From Streptomyces sp. I05A-00742 (lineage in GTDB: Bacteria; Actinomycetota; Actinomycetes; Streptomycetales; Streptomycetaceae): 64,000 nucleotides of DNA. The position numbers and the translations under genes were made by a program. Below the pieces are notes generated by a model that was not told the origin of the DNA, ran no database searches, and was given only the letters and a program-made list of their open reading frames with translations. This document shows positions 36,006 through 44,461 of this stretch, piece after piece. The stretch covers positions 1-64,000 of the forward strand of contig NZ_JABETO010000010.1 in assembly GCF_013055795.1 (NCBI RefSeq). Reading direction: 5' to 3'. Numbering within the stretch: the stretch's first letter is position 1; each line of letters opens with the position of its first letter.

Positions 36006-36095
36006 CGACCGTCCCCCGCGTGCGCGGGGACCATGTGGTGTTGGCGACGGCCACGCCGTCCCAAGCAGGACCACCCCCGCGTGCGCGGGGACCAC
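36006..36095 (-). CRISPR. Two-repeat type I-E-like CRISPR remnant
   Basis: Two 29-bp units, 36006-36034 and 36067-36095, share an identical 21-base core (CCCCCGCGTGCGCGGGGACC plus A) containing the short GC palindrome of actinobacterial type I-E repeats. The start-to-start spacing is exactly 61 bp, giving a 32-bp spacer (36035-36066), the standard I-E geometry. On the minus strand the right unit reads GTGGTCCCCGCGCACGCGGG and continues GGTGGTCCT. The left unit degenerates at its 3' end, as terminal repeats do. No third repeat and no cas genes are present. Confidence 0.65.
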
Positions 36096-36184
36096 GCTCC
36101 CTGACCTGCGCCTCCTGGCGCCCGAAGCAACGGCGTTGCCCGCCCGCGCAGCCAACCACCGCCCGCACCGAGCCTACGCGTCGG

Positions 36185-36661
36185 TCAGCTCTCCCGGGTG
36201 GTGCCCGTGTCGATGAGGATTTGCTGGGCCTCGGTCGTGTTGTCGGCCTGTACGGCTCTGGCCATTGCGGTGCGGGCCGCGTCGGGGGGTGTGTCGGGTG
36301 GGACGACGAGGAGGGAGAAGTGGTCGTTGTCCCCGCGGGTGATGAGGACGGTGTCGTCGCTGACGGGGAAGGAGTCGAGGTGGACCACTCGGTCGTCGAC
36401 GGTCAAGCGGGTGGGGAGCTCTTCCCAGGCGCCGGCGTCGAGGCCGACGCGGGTGATGGGGCCGAGGTGCTCGGTCAGGGCGGTGATGAGGCCGGGGAGC
36501 TCGGTGGCGATGTCGTGGGAGCGGGGCCACCAGGCGCCGTCGAGGATTCCTCCGCGCTCTGGGGTGGTCTCCAGCCGCAGGAGGGCCGTGCCGGGTTTGA
36601 CGGCGTGGTGCATCGCGTCCGGCAGGAGCTTGGGGAGGCGGGGGGTGTCGGGATCGGCCAT
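36185..36661 (-). CDS. DUF5994 family protein
   Basis: This 158-residue soluble protein has the DUF5994 signature: RLETTPERGGILDGAWWPRS, then HDIATELPGLITALTEHLGPITRV, and a beta-rich C-terminal part with RGDNDHFSLLVVPPDT. The GxLDGAWWPRSxD motif is the family hallmark. Function is unknown. The gene is divergent from a second DUF5994 gene 260 bp away, suggesting local duplication. Codon usage is ordinary, though G-rich wobble positions on the plus strand are conspicuous. Confidence 0.85.
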   Translation of the reverse strand: MADPDTPRLPKLLPDAMHHAVKPGTALLRLETTPERGGILDGAWWPRSHDIATELPGLITALTEHLGPITRVGLDAGAWEELPTRLTVDDRVVHLDSFPVSDDTVLITRGDNDHFSLLVVPPDTPPDAARTAMARAVQADNTTEAQQILIDTGTTRES

Positions 36662-36921
36662 GGTGTGCTCGCCTGTCTCCGAGGGTTCGGCCCGAGGATT
36701 CGGCGCGTTCGTTCACCGTCCGGGCCGGCTGTGTCGGCAGTCTTCGCGGTAGCCCCCTCCACCGTACTCCGCGGGCCCGGCGGCGCACGGTTTCGGGGCG
36801 GCCGGCCGGAGTAGAGTGGGAGGACCGGGAGCACTCCGTACACCGGCTTCCACGCAGGTGTCGTTCCCGGTGATTCGCGATGCCGGGACGTCGAAGACGG
36901 GCCCGGGGGCAGGTCGGCATC

Positions 36922-37488
36922 ATGACCGTGACCATCGACCGTACGACCGCTGATGAGCGCGCCCCTTCACCGCCTGCCCGCCTCGCTCTCACGCCGGGGA
37001 CGGCGCCGGGGCTTCTGGACGGTGCCTGGTGGCCTCGCTCACGTGACCTCTTCCGTGAGCTTCCCGCGCTGGCGGAGAGGCTGGATCACGCGTGGGGACG
37101 GGTCACCCGTGTCACGGTGAATCCGGCCTTCTGGCCGGTGATCCCCCGCAAGGTGCCCGTGGCCGGACATACGGTGCACGTGGGCTGGTTCGCCGGTGAG
37201 CAGGACCCGCACAAGCTGCTCCTGTTCTCCTACAGCGCGGACCGCCTGGACCTGTTGATCATCCCGCCGGAGACCGGCCCGGCCGCCGCCGCCCGGCTGA
37301 TGTCCGCCGCGACCGTGTCCGGAGGCCTTCTCACCGCGAGCATGCTGATGGACGCCGAACGGGCGGCGGACGACGTGACCGGGTCACGGAGCGGCGAAGA
37401 GGAGTGGGAGACGGAGGGCGGGCCCTCCCGGTCCGCACGAGGGACACAAGAGACACGAGGGACCCGAGCGGCGGACCAGGAGTGGTGA
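36922..37488 (+). CDS. DUF5994 family protein, second copy
   Basis: This 188-residue protein starts at ATG 36922 (MTVTIDRTT). It carries the same core as its divergent neighbour: GLLDGAWWPRSRDLFRELP, ERLDHAWGRVTRVTVNPAFW and DLLIIPPETGP. A charged, disordered C-terminal tail (SRSGEEEWETEG, then RGTQETRGTRA) is missing from the other copy. Its stop overlaps a GTG two codons before the next gene, so translation is probably coupled. Function is unknown. Confidence 0.85.
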   Translation: MTVTIDRTTADERAPSPPARLALTPGTAPGLLDGAWWPRSRDLFRELPALAERLDHAWGRVTRVTVNPAFWPVIPRKVPVAGHTVHVGWFAGEQDPHKLLLFSYSADRLDLLIIPPETGPAAAARLMSAATVSGGLLTASMLMDAERAADDVTGSRSGEEEWETEGGPSRSARGTQETRGTRAADQEW

Positions 37489-37490
37489 AC

Positions 37491-37769
37491 ATGACGTCCG
37501 GACCAGCCGAGCCCGTGCCCCCGGCGGGAAGCGCCGACATCCGTATCGTCGCCGCGTCCCCCGAGACCGCCCGACGCGTCGCGGAAGTCCTCCGGCACTG
37601 CTTCGACTCCACCGAGCAGCGCAGCTACCCGGCAGGCCGCGAAGGCGGTACCCGGCTCCACCTCACCGTGGACACGGCGCACCCCGCCGAGCCCGCGCGG
37701 TCCTGGCTGGCGACCAGCAGGCCAACGGCCGCACGGACCGCCGGCCGCTCGAAGGATGACGGGGCCTGA
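37491..37769 (+). CDS. Small hypothetical protein downstream of DUF5994
   Basis: This 92-residue protein uses ATG 37491, with GGAG eight bases upstream. GTG 37485, overlapping the previous stop, is an alternative. The core (DIRIVAASPETARRVAEVLR, then HCFDSTEQRSYPAG and GTRLHLTVDTA) looks like a small alpha/beta fold ending in a Ser/Arg-rich tail. I recognise it only as a conserved neighbour of DUF5994 genes. No function is assigned. Confidence 0.65.
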   Translation: MTSGPAEPVPPAGSADIRIVAASPETARRVAEVLRHCFDSTEQRSYPAGREGGTRLHLTVDTAHPAEPARSWLATSRPTAARTAGRSKDDGA

Positions 37770-37797
37770 CGGGCCCGCGCAGGAGAGAGCAACAGCC

Positions 37798-38079
37798 ATG
37801 GCAACGCTTCGCGAACGGAAGGCCTGCCGCGAGAAGGTCATGCAGGCCCTGTACGAGGCCGTCGAAGGCAACCGGCTCCTCGGTGTCACGGGGGCGAAGC
37901 TGCACGACGACCTCGGTGTGCCCGAGGACGACCTGGCCGCCGCCTGCATGTATCTGGTGGGCGAGGGCCTCATCACGGTCGACTGGACGGCGGGCAACAC
38001 GCCCTCGATGGTCACGCTGACCCACCAGGGCATCCGGCTCATGGAGGCCGCGGAGGAAGAAGCGGAAGAGAACGGCTGA
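37798..38079 (+). CDS. Small winged-helix-like protein
   Basis: This 93-residue protein starts at ATG 37798 behind AGGAGAG. The helical first half (ATLRERKACREKVMQALYEA) and the segment GAKLHDDLGVPEDDLAAACM, YLVGEGLITVDW and VTLTHQGIRLME have the shape of a winged helix. The acidic tail is EAAEEEAEENG. It follows the DUF5994 gene set on the same strand with a 28-bp gap. It may be a small DNA- or protein-binding regulator, and the target is unknown. Confidence 0.65.
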   Translation: MATLRERKACREKVMQALYEAVEGNRLLGVTGAKLHDDLGVPEDDLAAACMYLVGEGLITVDWTAGNTPSMVTLTHQGIRLMEAAEEEAEENG

Positions 38080-38097
38080 CGCACCCGGCCGCTCAGC

Positions 38098-39009
38098 TCA
38101 GCTCACCACGAGGGCGATCTTGCCCCGCACATGGCGGGACTCCACCTCGCGGTGGGCGTCGGCCGCGCGTTCCAGGGGGAAGGTGCGGGAGATCTCGATG
38201 CGCAGTCGGCCTGCCGCGTAGAGGGCGGTCAGGGTGCTCAGGCGGTGGGCGGAGCGCTGGGATCTGATGGCCTGGACGCCCAGTTCGGGGGCGCGGGCGA
38301 AGTCGACGAGGGTGCCGATGCGCTCGCGGTCCGGCACCAGGTCGAGGGAGGCGTCGAGGGCGGCGCCGCCGAAGCAGTCGAGGGCGGCGGTGACGCCGGA
38401 GGGGGCCAGTTCGCGGACGCGGCCGGCGAGTCCGTCGCCGTACGTCACGGGGACGGCGCCGAGGGAGCGCAGGTAGGCGTGGTTGCGGGGGGCGGCGGTG
38501 CCGATGACGGTGGCGCCGTGGGCCCTGGCCACCTGGACGGCGACCGTGCCGACGCCGCCGGCCGCCGCGTGGATCAGGACGGTGTCTCCCGCGCCCACCT
38601 TGAGCAGTTCAAGGGCGGTGTGGGCGGTCTGGGCGGAGCCGGAGAAGGCGCCAGCCACCTCCCAGGGCATGGACGCGGGCTTGGGCACGATCTGGTCGAC
38701 GGGCACCACGACGTACTCGGCGTGACAGGCCATCAGGGCCCACCCGAGGACCTCGCTGCCGACCGGGAAGCCGTCCGCGCCCTCGCCCGCCTGGTCGACC
38801 ACGCCGGCGAAGTCGTTGCCGATCGTCTGCGGGAAGACCGGGCTCCCGCCCGAATGGAACAGTCCCTGCCTGACCAAGCAGTCCACGGGCTGGATCCCGG
38901 CCGCCCTGACGCGCACCCGTACCTGTCCGGGGCCGGCCTCGGGGGTCTCGACGTCGAGCAGTTCCACGGCCTCCGGGCCACCGAACGCGTTGACCGCCGC
39001 TGCCTTCAT
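38098..39009 (-). CDS. NADP-dependent quinone oxidoreductase (zinc-independent MDR family)
   Basis: This 303-residue protein starts at ATG 39009 behind GAGGAAGGAA. It has a GroES-like N-terminal half (GPGQVRVRVRAAGIQPVDCL, then GNDFAGVVDQAG) and a nucleotide-binding half with the AAGGVGTVAVQVARAHGA motif. It lacks the Cys/His cluster for catalytic zinc. It probably reduces quinones or enones using NADPH. In the same frame upstream are three imperfect 21-bp repeats that would encode APGxxxK heptads if translation began at 39093. Confidence 0.88.
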   Translation of the reverse strand: MKAAAVNAFGGPEAVELLDVETPEAGPGQVRVRVRAAGIQPVDCLVRQGLFHSGGSPVFPQTIGNDFAGVVDQAGEGADGFPVGSEVLGWALMACHAEYVVVPVDQIVPKPASMPWEVAGAFSGSAQTAHTALELLKVGAGDTVLIHAAAGGVGTVAVQVARAHGATVIGTAAPRNHAYLRSLGAVPVTYGDGLAGRVRELAPSGVTAALDCFGGAALDASLDLVPDRERIGTLVDFARAPELGVQAIRSQRSAHRLSTLTALYAAGRLRIEISRTFPLERAADAHREVESRHVRGKIALVVS

Positions 39010-39138
39010 GGGCTGTTCCTTCCTCTTCTCCGTATGACCGGGCGCCTTCTCCGCGTTGCCGGGCGCCCTCCCCGTACTACCGGGCGCCGCCATCCTCCGA
39101 CCTCGATCGCGGTTGAGGTCAACGCGACGGGTCCGGCG

Positions 39139-40200
39139 TCACTCGGGCCAGTCCCCGGGCGCGGGCGGCAGCAGGGCCGCGCGCCGCTTGAGCGGCTCCC
39201 ACCAGGAGCGGTTGTCGCGGTACCAGGCGACGGTCTCGGCGAGCGCCTCCTTGAACGGACGGACCGGACGGTAGCCGAGCTCGTCGCGGATCTTGCTCCA
39301 GTCGAGGGAGTAGCGGCGGTCGTGACCCTTGCGGTCGCGGACGTGCCGGACGAGGGACGGGTCGGCGTCCAGCGTTTCCAGGAGCAGCCCGGCCAGCTCA
39401 CGGTTGGTCAGTTCGGTGCCCCCGCCGATGTGGTAGATCTCGCCGGCCCGGCCCCGGGTGCGGACGAGTTCCAGGCCGCGGACGTGGTCGTCGATGTGCA
39501 GCCAGTCGCGCACGTTGCCGCCGTCCCCGTAGAGGGGGACCTCCAGCCCGTCGAGCAGGTTGGTGACGAACAGCGGTATCAGCTTCTCGGGAAAGTGGTG
39601 GTGGCCGTAGTTGTTGGAGCAGCGGGTGATCCGTACGTCGAGGCCGTGGGTGCGGTGGCAGGCCAGGGCGAAGAGGTCGCTGGACGCCTTGGCCGCGGCG
39701 TAGGGCGAGTTGGGGGCGAGCGGCGCGTCCTCGGTCCAGGAGCCGTGGTCGATCGAGCCGTAGACCTCGTCCGTCGACACATGTACGAAGACCTTCACGC
39801 CGTTGTGCCGCGCCGCGTCGAGGAGCGTCTGGGTGCCCATCACATTGGTGCGGACGAACGTTTCCGCGGCGTGCACGGAACGGTCCACGTGGGACTCGGC
39901 GGCGAAGTGCACGATCTGGTCGTGCTCCGCGGCCAGCTCTTCCACCAGGGCGACGTCACAGATGTCGCCCTGGATGAAGCGGAACCGGTCGGAACGGCGG
40001 ACGGGGTCGAGGTTGGCCGGCACCCCCGCGTAGGTGAGCTTGTCGAGGACGGTGACGCGGGGGCGCCCGGGTCCGTCGGCGCTCAGCAGCGTGCGCACAT
40101 AGTGCGAACCGATGAAGCCGGCGCCACCGGTGACGAGGATGCGCGGGGCGGGAGCGGGAGGCGTGTTCGCGTCGGTGTCCATGTCGGTGTCGGTGTCCAT
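39139..40200 (-). CDS. rmlB: dTDP-glucose 4,6-dehydratase
   Basis: This 353-residue extended SDR has TGGAGFIGSHYVRTLL for NAD binding, STDEVYG, the catalytic Tyr-x3-Lys in YAAAKASSDL, and the substrate block SNNYGHHHFPEKLIPLFV. It converts dTDP-glucose to dTDP-4-keto-6-deoxyglucose, the entry step for rhamnose and deoxysugars. The N-terminus has a repeated MDTDTDMDTD leader, and starting at ATG 40182 would remove part of it. No other deoxysugar genes are adjacent, so a primary cell-wall or glycan role is as likely as antibiotic glycosylation. Confidence 0.92.
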   Translation of the reverse strand: MDTDTDMDTDANTPPAPAPRILVTGGAGFIGSHYVRTLLSADGPGRPRVTVLDKLTYAGVPANLDPVRRSDRFRFIQGDICDVALVEELAAEHDQIVHFAAESHVDRSVHAAETFVRTNVMGTQTLLDAARHNGVKVFVHVSTDEVYGSIDHGSWTEDAPLAPNSPYAAAKASSDLFALACHRTHGLDVRITRCSNNYGHHHFPEKLIPLFVTNLLDGLEVPLYGDGGNVRDWLHIDDHVRGLELVRTRGRAGEIYHIGGGTELTNRELAGLLLETLDADPSLVRHVRDRKGHDRRYSLDWSKIRDELGYRPVRPFKEALAETVAWYRDNRSWWEPLKRRAALLPPAPGDWPE

Positions 40201-40688
40201 GGGGACAGCTCTACCGCGCTCTGATCGCCCGGTACCAGGCACCGGGAGCGAGTGTTTCCGGTGAGCCGCCCTCCGCATCCGTCCGTCGGCGGGTACGGGC
40301 CGCGCCGGCCGCCACGCGCGGGCCGGCGCCCTCGGACCCCTCGCAGGAATACTGATTCCCTTTACGGAACGGCTTGGAGCAGCGCATTTGACATCGCCGG
40401 AATTATCTATCCTCAATCCCTGGGGAGCAGAATTTGACATTCACGGAAAATTTCGCCCCCAGAGAGGCCCATGAAACAACCGGCCGAAAAGTGACAGGAT
40501 GGCCGGATTGCGTGGCGCTCCGGCAACGACGCAGCCAGGACAGGCAGTACAGCCCTCGATCACCCATCACAGCCGACAGCGAATACGCCCTCCTCCCCAC
40601 GTCCATGTGAATTCCCGCATTCCCTGGTTATGCTGTCCGCTCCCTCGATCCGCATTCCCGAAGAGACCCGAAGAGAAGGGACCTGTGT
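40201..40688. other. Divergent intergenic region, unusually AT-rich for this genome
   Basis: This 488-bp gap separates rmlB and the SNF2 gene. From about 40340 to 40500 it is clearly richer in A/T than surrounding DNA. It carries a direct repeat ATTTGACAT at 40386-40394 and 40432-40440 (46 bp apart); both contain the -35-like TTGACA. No complete promoter with correct spacing could be assigned, and no coding frame was found. Confidence 0.5.
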
Positions 40689-43661
40689 ATGGGCACGCCG
40701 GTTATTCCCGGCCGCTTGCAGGCAACGTTCATTCCGGATCCCGATGTGCCAGGGGAAGGGCACATGGCCTTCTGGGGCACCCCCGAACCCGCGGCCGACG
40801 CCGCCGCCCTGGGCCTGGACCTGCACGCAGGCCTGCACGCAGGCCTGGACGCAGGCCTGGACGCGGCCACCGGGTCCGGGACCGGCGCCCGGCTCCCCAC
40901 GCTCCTGCCGCACGACGGTTCGCTGGTCGGCGTGGACGTCCCGGCGCTGCTCGTCCCGGTCGGCGACGCCGTACGGGCCCTGACCGCCCTGACCTCCCCG
41001 ACCGACAGCGAGGCGCCCGGCAGTAAAACGCCCGCCCAGCCCCCGGACAGGTCGGTCCACGCCTGGGCCGTCGCCGCCCGGCTCGCGCTGGAGCACGTCA
41101 CCGCGGGCCACCTGGTCCCCGCGCTGCACCCAGACGGTGAGGGACGCCCGTACTGGCGGGCCGAGCTCGGCGGCGACCCCCGGCTGACGGCCCTCGCCGA
41201 AGCCCTGCCCGCCGCCGCCCACGCGCTGCGCACCCCCGCCGACCCCACGGACCCTGCCGCGGAGGAACGGATCAAGGTCTGGTCCCCGCTCGCCCTCCTC
41301 ACCGCGTTCTGCGACGCCGTCGCCGACGCCTGCGCCCGCGCGGCATCGGCCGACCACCCCCTCACCTGGGACACCACCCCCGCCCAACTCGCCGACTGGG
41401 CCCGGGCAGGCGGCGGGGAACGCGCCGGTGCCCGGCTCTGTCTCCGCCTCGGGCTGCCCGCCGGGCCCGACGCGCTCTGGCCGCTCACCTTCCACCTGGA
41501 GCCGGTGGACGAACCGGGCACCCTGGTGTCCGCCCACCGGGTGTGGCAGTCGGAGCCGGGCGCGCTCAGCGTCGGCGGCCGCGTCCTCGACGGCCCGCGG
41601 GAAGCCCTCCTCCAGGGGCTCACCCGCGCGGCCCGCGTCTTCCGGCCCCTCGCCGCCTGCCTGGAGAAGAGCCCGGGGAAAAACCCCAAGGAGAGCCAAC
41701 CCACCCGGATACTCCTGACCCCCTTCCGCGCCGCCGAACTCTTCGGCGACGCCGCGACCGCCCTCCGCACCGCGGGCATCGGCCTCGTCCTCCCGCGGGA
41801 ACTGGACAACGGCGGCAACGTCCTCACCCCCCGGCTGCGCGTCGGCACCCGCCGAAGCGGCCCTCGCAAGAACGGCGCCCACAGCCGTACGGTCACCTAC
41901 CGCTGGGAGGCCGTCGTCGGCGCCGAGGTGATGACCACCGACGAGGTCGCCCTCCTCGCCGCCCGCGGCGAACCCCTCGCCCGGTGGCGGGACACCTGGA
42001 TCCGGCTCGACCACGAGCGGATCGACGAACTGGCCGCGCTCGTCAGCCGGGCCGGACGGCTCTCCACGGCCGAGGCGCTGTCGGTCGCGCTGTGCGGCCG
42101 CCACCGGACCGAGGAGTTCGGCGACGTGCCCGCGGTGGCCGACGGTTCGGTCGCCGACCTCGTCGCCCGGCTGCGCGAGGCGGGCGGACCCGGCGAGGAA
42201 CCGGACCTCACCGGGGTGCGCGCCGAGCTCCGCGACTACCAGCGGCGCGGCGTCGCGTGGCTGCGGTCGCTCACCGGCCTCGGGTTCGGCGCCCTGCTCG
42301 CCGACGACATGGGGCTCGGCAAGACCCTCCAGACGATCGCCCTCCTCGCCGGACGCACCGGCGACCGGCCGCGGCTCGTCGTATGCCCGACGTCCGTCGT
42401 GAGCAACTGGGAGCGGGAGCTGGCCCGTTTCGCCCCAGGCCTCACCGTGCTCCGCCACCATGGTCCCCGACGGGCCACGGACGCCGCGGAGTTCACGCCC
42501 GGAGCGGTCGTGATCACCAGCTACGCCCTGCTGCGCCTGGACGCCGATCTGCTCACGTCCGTCGACTGGGACCTCGTCGTCCTCGACGAGGCGCAGCAGA
42601 TCAAGAACCCCACGGCGCGGACCGCCCGCGCCGCCCTGCGCCTGCGGGCCGGGGCGCGCGTGGCGCTGACCGGTACGCCGGTCGAGAACCGGCTGTCGGA
42701 GCTGTGGTCCCTCGCGCACTTCACCAACCCCGGGCTGCTCGGCCCGCACGCCCGCTTCAAGGAGCGGTTCGCCGTCCCGATCGAGCGCGACGGCGACCAG
42801 GAGGCGGCCGAGCGGCTGCGCGCCATCGTCTCCCCCTTCCTCCTGCGGCGGCTGAAGAGCACGGTGGCGGGCGAACTGCCCGCCAAGATGGAGTCCACGG
42901 TCCCGTGCGACCTCACGGACGAGCAGGCGAGGCTCTACCGCGCCGCCGTGACGGAGGCGTTCGACGACGGCGACGGCGACGGGCTCGGCACCGGGATCCG
43001 GCGCCAGGGCAACGTGCTGCGGCTGCTCACACACCTCAAGCAGATCTGCAACCACCCCGCCCAGTTCCTGGGGGAGGACGAGGGCGGGACGGGCACCCTG
43101 GCGGGCCGGTCGGGGAAGCTCGCGCGGGCCACCGAGATGCTCGGCGAGGCCGTAGCCGCCGGTGACCGCGCGCTCGTGTTCACCCAGTACCGCGTCATGG
43201 GGCAGCTCCTGTCCCGGCACCTGGCCGCCGAACTCGGCCTGGACTCCGTCCCGTTCCTGCACGGCGGGACCCCGGCCGAGCAGCGCGACGCCATGGTGGA
43301 CGCGTTCCAGCACGCCGACACGGCGTCCCCGCTGCTCGTCATCAGCCTCAAGGCGGGCGGTTTCGGCCTCAATCTCACCCGGGCGTCGCACGTCCTGCAC
43401 TACGACCGCTGGTGGAACCCCGCCGTCGAGGACCAGGCCACCGACCGCGCCCACCGCATCGGCCAGACCCGGACGGTGCACGTGCACAAGCTGGTCACCG
43501 CCGACACCTTCGAGGAGCGCGTCGACGCGCTCCTGGAGAGCAAGCGCTCCCTCGCGGACGCCGTCGTCGGAACGGGCGAGACCTGGCTGGCCGAACTCGA
43601 CGACGACGCCCTCCGCACCCTCGTCCGCCTCGCCGACGACGCAGAAGGAGAGACCGTATGA
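40689..43661 (+). CDS. SNF2-family DEAD/DEAH-box ATPase (RapA-like helicase)
   Basis: This 990-residue protein starts at ATG 40689 behind GAAGGGA. A 500-residue N-terminal region of the bacterial SNF2 type precedes the two RecA lobes. Lobe motifs are DDMGLGKTLQTIALL (Walker A), CPTSVVSNWERE, LDEAQQIKNP (Walker B), LTGTPVENRLSELW, then FTQYRVMGQ, SLKAGGFGLNLTRAS and RWWNPAVEDQATDRAHRIGQ. It is an ATP-driven double-strand DNA translocase thought to remodel protein-DNA complexes. It overlaps a SWIM-finger gene by ATGA, the classic pairing. The N-terminus contains a GLHAGLHAGLDAGLD repeat. Confidence 0.93.
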   Translation: MGTPVIPGRLQATFIPDPDVPGEGHMAFWGTPEPAADAAALGLDLHAGLHAGLDAGLDAATGSGTGARLPTLLPHDGSLVGVDVPALLVPVGDAVRALTALTSPTDSEAPGSKTPAQPPDRSVHAWAVAARLALEHVTAGHLVPALHPDGEGRPYWRAELGGDPRLTALAEALPAAAHALRTPADPTDPAAEERIKVWSPLALLTAFCDAVADACARAASADHPLTWDTTPAQLADWARAGGGERAGARLCLRLGLPAGPDALWPLTFHLEPVDEPGTLVSAHRVWQSEPGALSVGGRVLDGPREALLQGLTRAARVFRPLAACLEKSPGKNPKESQPTRILLTPFRAAELFGDAATALRTAGIGLVLPRELDNGGNVLTPRLRVGTRRSGPRKNGAHSRTVTYRWEAVVGAEVMTTDEVALLAARGEPLARWRDTWIRLDHERIDELAALVSRAGRLSTAEALSVALCGRHRTEEFGDVPAVADGSVADLVARLREAGGPGEEPDLTGVRAELRDYQRRGVAWLRSLTGLGFGALLADDMGLGKTLQTIALLAGRTGDRPRLVVCPTSVVSNWERELARFAPGLTVLRHHGPRRATDAAEFTPGAVVITSYALLRLDADLLTSVDWDLVVLDEAQQIKNPTARTARAALRLRAGARVALTGTPVENRLSELWSLAHFTNPGLLGPHARFKERFAVPIERDGDQEAAERLRAIVSPFLLRRLKSTVAGELPAKMESTVPCDLTDEQARLYRAAVTEAFDDGDGDGLGTGIRRQGNVLRLLTHLKQICNHPAQFLGEDEGGTGTLAGRSGKLARATEMLGEAVAAGDRALVFTQYRVMGQLLSRHLAAELGLDSVPFLHGGTPAEQRDAMVDAFQHADTASPLLVISLKAGGFGLNLTRASHVLHYDRWWNPAVEDQATDRAHRIGQTRTVHVHKLVTADTFEERVDALLESKRSLADAVVGTGETWLAELDDDALRTLVRLADDAEGETV

Positions 43662-44446
43662 GCACCGCCACCGCGGCACGGTGGAGCAGGCGCTGGATCC
43701 GCACCCTGGAATCGCTCGGCGCCACCGCCCCCAACCCCCGCCTCCCGCGCGGCCGTACCCTGGCCCGCAAGGGCGCCGTCCAGGGGCTGACCGTGCGCCC
43801 CGGCGAGGTGACCGCCCGGGTCGCGCAGACCGGGCGCGGCCACGAGGTGACGCTCCACCTGCCGGTCCTGACCGACGAGGAGTGGGCGGCCGGCGTCGGG
43901 ATGCTGGCCGGGCAGCTCCAGCACGCCGCGAGCCTGCTGGAGGGCCGTATGCCGGAGGACATCGACGAGACCTTCGGCAAGGCCGGCCTCGCCCTCTTCC
44001 CCCGCCGCGGCGAGACCTCGTCCCGGTGCGGCTGCCGGGACACCGGTGACCCCTGTGCCCATGGTGCCGCGGTGCACTACGCGTTCGCCGCCTCGCTGGA
44101 GGACAACCCCTTCCTCCTGCCCGCCCTGCGGGGCCGCACCGGGGAGGAGCTGCTGACCGCGCTGCGGGCGGCCCGCTCCGAAGGATGCACGGGCGCGGGC
44201 ACCGGCCCGGAGGGCGTCGACGCCGGGTCGCTCCCCGTAGGGGACGCGTACTTCACCGGCGGGAACCTGTCCGCCGTGCCCCTGCACCCCCGGCCGCCCG
44301 CCGACCCGGCCCGCGGGCTGCGCCGGCTCGGCCCGCCGCCGGGCTGCGGACCGGACGGGGCCCAACTCCTCGCGGACGCGGTGGAACGCGCCGCCGAGCA
44401 CGCGTGGCGGACCGTACGGGAGGCGGCGGACCCACGGCCCTCATAA
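43658..44446 (+). CDS. SWIM zinc-finger protein
   Basis: This 262-residue protein overlaps the SNF2 gene by ATGA. The SWIM motif C-x-C-xn-C-x-H appears as SSRCGCRDTGDPCAHGAAVHY. The N-terminal part (RWSRRWIRTLESLGA) and helices around LTDEEWAAGVGMLAGQLQHA are typical of bacterial SWIM proteins encoded with SNF2 helicases. It probably provides DNA or protein binding to the helicase. Its C-terminal third is Pro/Gly-rich. It converges on the kinase gene with only 15 bp between stops. Confidence 0.9.
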   Translation: MSTATAARWSRRWIRTLESLGATAPNPRLPRGRTLARKGAVQGLTVRPGEVTARVAQTGRGHEVTLHLPVLTDEEWAAGVGMLAGQLQHAASLLEGRMPEDIDETFGKAGLALFPRRGETSSRCGCRDTGDPCAHGAAVHYAFAASLEDNPFLLPALRGRTGEELLTALRAARSEGCTGAGTGPEGVDAGSLPVGDAYFTGGNLSAVPLHPRPPADPARGLRRLGPPPGCGPDGAQLLADAVERAAEHAWRTVREAADPRPS

Positions 44447-44461
44447 AACCGGAAGGCCCCC

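Noticed and set aside
36096..36184. Possible continuation of the CRISPR array to the right
   Set aside because: The next repeat expected from 36128 is absent; the sequence there has no GC palindrome of the repeat type.
39139..40200. rmlB as part of a secondary-metabolite deoxysugar cluster
   Set aside because: No nucleotidyltransferase, other deoxysugar genes, PKS or NRPS genes lie nearby; the gene appears isolated.
40560..43679. Minus-strand open frame of over 1000 codons opposite the SNF2 gene
   Set aside because: The composition is that of an antisense shadow and the SNF2 helicase motifs are on the plus strand.
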